DNA of 64,000 nt. Origin: Gloeophyllum trabeum ATCC 11539. Lineage: Eukaryota; Basidiomycota; Agaricomycetes; Gloeophyllales; Gloeophyllaceae. Positions 60,546 to 64,000 of this stretch are shown in pieces. A model generated the notes under the pieces. It was not told where the DNA came from, did not search any database, and saw nothing but the letters and a program-made list of their open reading frames with translations. How positions within the stretch are numbered: position 1 is the stretch's first letter; every line of letters starts with the position of its first letter. The DNA is taken from NCBI RefSeq assembly GCF_000344685.1, contig NW_006920422.1:936547-1000546 (forward strand), read 5' to 3'. A program made the position numbers and the translations under genes.

Positions 60546-61457
60546 TAATTTCCTTAATGCTCAATTCATTCATCCATGCACGGTTGGACTGACGAAGTAC
60601 TTGGTGAACCAGGATTGCATCCGTAGAAAATTTCGTTTGTCATAATAAGTGCATACCGCAAAATCAAGGGTGAATTGCGAGATGACTGAGCCTTGCGTTT
60701 GCCGGGCATAACTTCGTAGGCCGACTGTCAGTGTAGATGTCCCAGGGAGTTCTCTGCACTTTCGTCCTTACGAGTCAGTTCAATCCAGGCCATAATGACT
60801 TCACACCACATGTTTGCGCACTTCACGGTTCAGATGGGCAGTAGAAATACTACCCGTGTCATCAACTTTAACGCGTCTTGGCAGTCCGACCAACCAATGA
60901 TACCCAGACAGGCGATATCCTATCCCCGGATCCGGATGATCACGACCATTGCCAAGTCGAAAGTTGCCAAAGTCTCCAGTGAGGTTAACGTTAATACCTG
61001 CAGGCTGCAGGCGTAGGCCAGGGATGCTGCAGCAGGACGCGAGTTAGTGGATTCAGAGGGGATGCAACGACCCTACGCTCCAGTGTGATTAACACATTTG
61101 GAGATGCTCGATAGCTTCATCGGTGTGCATTTGCTGCGGGTCGGCTTATGTAGAAGGTGAAATGTCTAATCTAGCCGTTCGCGGCAAGACCAGCGTGTCC
61201 GTCGTGGGCGGCCTCATGTATGTCGGAAGTCCCGTTAGCTCATCGGTTTGATGGCTTCTTGACCCCCATTCTCCCGAGTACGATACCCGACGGCCTGCTC
61301 TGAGTGTCTCTCGTTACTGACGATTTCTCAAAACGCACGATTCACGACACTGTACGATTACGACTTGGATTCGAAGGGAGGGAGGGTTACAGCGCGAGTG
61401 CGACGCGTCTATCATCGGAGAAGCATCGGATACCTGTAATTTGACGAACCGCCGGCA
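60546..61457. other. Intergenic stretch
   Basis: No coding frame above about 75 codons and no recognised RNA gene or repeat. Confidence 0.5.
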
Positions 61458-64000
61458 ATGGTGAATACACTTCGCGGTGAGTGAAGGGACGTTCTGCTCG
61501 CAGCTATATTCATCAACGTTGTACGTCCGTTTGAAGTGGACCCGCCACCCGTGACGCCCAACTACACAAACGACCTGACCGTGAACCTACCCAATGGCCC
61601 CGGATCAGTTACACCAACCCGAACGGAGCCAAGTAATAAGCGGAAGCAAACTCTGCTGTCATTGCTGGATGCTCTGACTGAGTTGACGAAAGATGAAGAT
61701 ATTCATGAGCCAGGTACGGTCTCGTGACTGCGAAATACACGGACGCACTGCTAAACTCGATCTCAAGCAGAGGGGAAGCAGACCCCTACGTACGATGACA
61801 ACAGGGATGTGCGTGAGTGGCGGAGCATATTCGGTGGCTGAAGCACGTTAATGAGGTATCCCTCGAGTAGCCAACGTGGACGAGGATCAGGTTGTAGGAG
61901 CAGAATCGTTCTATAAGTTCCAGAGGCGAGTACTAAACCTCGACAAAGAAGTGCGTGGCATCGTCAGTGGTGGGACACGGGGGGCTGATATCCTAGACAG
62001 CTCCGGAATTTCGCAAACTCTGCTCGACAACTCGGAAGCTCCGTGGGCATACTCTCGTCTTCCTTCCACCTACGAGAACGACTCGTCCAAATCCTCTTCC
62101 TCTTCCGAGAAAACGCCGCGGACCTCTTTCCTCGCAAAGTCACCCGCCAGTCGCGCGATGCGCTCGTCAACCCGAACTCGCGATACACGCGCAAGCGCGT
62201 GAAAAGAAAAGCGCCGCACCATATCGTGCGGCCGGCAGTCTTCGACAATCTCGATCCCGAGGACTTCCCGGCACAACTTGAGATGTTTGCAAAGGATGTC
62301 ATGACATTCTTGAAGTGTCTCAATGAATTCCCGGAATTCCAGGATGAAGCTGTCAATGCCTCCATAAAGGCTTTGCACGGGGACCTGAAGGTGAGTTGCA
62401 GACTGGTTCAGCCTTCATGACTGCGTAATATTGACCTTGCATAGTACTGGGCATCGTGCCTGAAGGCATACGATGGTTGGTCTGGAAGCCTCTCAATTAC
62501 GGTCAGTTTCACTGATTTTGTTTAGGCCAATTCAGGTATCCTGCGGTGCAACGGTACCTGCACGACTTGACTTCGGAAATGGGAGAACACCTCGAGTCCC
62601 TAACGTCAAATCTATGCTTATTTATTGAAGTCGGTCAGTGAAACCGGCCCTATGCTCGCTATGTAATGAATGGTCGTGAACGCGGTGCATATTAGGTGTA
62701 CCAACTATTAGGTTTGCGCAGAAACACGCAGCCAGCAATCTGCTTAACCTCTCCACGGTCGGTGAGTACCTAGTGCTGTCCTACTAGAGCACCTCCGCTC
62801 ATCGCCTTCAGCAACCTTTTTCTCCGCTGTTACTGCCACAACTCTCCAATACTCGTACGAAAGCACCGGAACTATTCTGGCAGATATGGTGAACGCCTTC
62901 TGGTTTACGTCGATGGTGTTCAGCATAGGGGCTGCGGTCAACAGTCTGCTTGGAGTGACATGGAAGCAGGCCATGTAGTACGTGTCACCTACTCCGCTAC
63001 TTCTGTCCAGTTTACTTAGCACGCTACAACAAGCCGCTCCCCCGGAAATCGAGTTCCATGGTGGGTGCTCATATGGATCAAGCGATCACCTTTGGTGTTC
63101 CTGGTCATCTCTGTCGCATGCTTCTCGGTCGGCCTCGTGCTGTTTACTTACTCGACTCTCCAGGTGCGTTCCTTGACCGATATCCCCGTGCATTGTGTTC
63201 GATTATCCTCTGGACTTCTAGAACCGAGTTGTATGCACCATTACGACGGTCTTCACAGCCTTCAGCTCGTTCGGTCTTGCAGCAGTGTCAGCCTGGGTCG
63301 CGTCCGAGCGCTGGATCTTTGCGCGACACAAGGGTCAGAAATGGCTCGCGGATGTTCTCGACCATCTGTATGCCAAGATCGCCCATTACACGGGCATCAA
63401 ATGGCTCAGGACCACTTCGCCTGTAGTAGCCCAAGCGGTCGTTGAGAAAACGAGGGAGCCGCTGCGCAGAGCCAGCACGTCCATATCGCGTATCAGATCC
63501 TGGACCTTGAGCGCGCTCAGTCTTGACGACGATAAGTCGGAGCCCGACACCGAGCAGACCATTCGTGTTGTCGTCAGCCCAGAACATCTATCTCCCAACC
63601 CTCCTATGTCTCCTTCAAAGCTCGTGCAGATTGCGGAGCACCGCGAGACGCATCCGTCCGAGTTCAAGCAACCGGCGAGCGAAAACGGACAACAGGTAGT
63701 TTCAGAAAAGGCTGAAGCTGGTCCATCCACTGTCAATCCGAAGCGACGTTTTGCAAACGCTGTACGGTCTGTCATGATGATGCAAACAGCTTCGTCGCCC
63801 ATGTCATCGGCTTTTCGTGCACCAAGACGGGCACGGACGCTGTCTTCTTCAGAAGGCTCCGTCTCTCGCGGCAACCCGGGACCTTTCTCTGCTGTTCGTC
63901 GCGTGGCAGCATTAAGCCAAAGGCTGAAGAGCCTTGACGTCACCCAGGAACTTCAGCCTCACCATGCTCTTGTACGACATCTCCAGTTCTCTCCCGACGG
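61458..64000 (+). CDS. Multi-TM protein leading into WD40 repeats, cut by window end
   Basis: Exons 61504-61713, 61771-61812, 61871-61950, 62001-62390, 62445-62475, 62526-62633, 62696-62761, 62812-62977, 63034-63163 and 63222 to the edge join in phase. The start is uncertain: MVNTLR at 61458-61476 would need a 27-nt intron. N-terminal blocks: VVRPFEVDPPPVTPNYTND; FYKFQRRVLNLDKELRNFAN; ARQLGSSVGILSSSFHLRER; VQILFLFRENAADLFPRK. Hydrophobic segments: ADMVNAFWFTSMVFSIGAAV, LVFLVISVACFSVGLVLFTY and VCTITTVFTAFSSFGLAAVS. A Ser-rich basic linker follows, then HHALVRHLQFSPDG at the very end, which looks like the first blade of a WD40 propeller. Homologues I recall are annotated only as WD40-like fungal proteins. 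Function unknown; 3' part is missing here. Confidence 0.82.

Overview
The window looks like nuclear DNA of a filamentous basidiomycete, most likely a mushroom-forming Agaricomycete. Genes are split by many 45-65 nt GT-AG introns (about 135 modelled here), lie on both strands without operons, and include families typical of that group: a DUF6534-type membrane protein, a second multi-TM fungal family, a macrofage-activating-glycoprotein-like GPI protein, BTB proteins and a KS-AT-DH-KR-ACP-reductase polyketide synthase. Gene models were built by hand from splice signals, reading phase and family resemblance. Nothing was searched against a database.

Layout. 1-8 kb: gene-poor and probably decayed, with one possibly broken plus-strand reading and a tandem array of Cys-rich, zinc-finger-like repeats. 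8-17.4 kb: HEM14, a small membrane protein, a PWI/SR splicing factor, a galactonate-dehydratase-like enzyme and a p24 cargo receptor. 18-30.5 kb: a seven-TM-like protein, DUS1, a glutathionyl-hydroquinone reductase with a decayed partial copy behind it, a GMC oxidoreductase and a DUF6534 protein. 30.5-33 kb: low-complexity history around a 609-N assembly gap. 33-46 kb: a class B FAD monooxygenase and, in the same direction, a 2,376-residue polyketide synthase with an apparently dead enoylreductase and a terminal reductase; this pair is the best candidate for an undescribed biosynthetic locus. 46-64 kb: a GPI-anchored glycoprotein, an AGE-like (alpha/alpha)6-barrel candidate, a secreted or anchored beta-rich protein, a two-RRM protein, a saposin-containing acid-sphingomyelinase-like phosphodiesterase, a damaged-looking BTB gene and the start of a membrane/WD40 protein cut by the window end.

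How the genes relate. Most are housekeeping or surface-protein genes with no shared pathway. The monooxygenase-synthase pair is the exception: a partly reduced, probably polyunsaturated chain would be released reductively as an aldehyde or alcohol and could be oxidised by the neighbouring flavoenzyme. The GMC oxidoreductase and hydroquinone reductase fit aromatic or lignin-related redox chemistry but need not belong to that cluster.

Cross-cutting observations: four GC-AG introns, two microexons (6 and 7 nt) that encode nucleotide- or metal-binding residues, several very short predicted introns, and a handful of single-base frame breaks that may be assembly indels.
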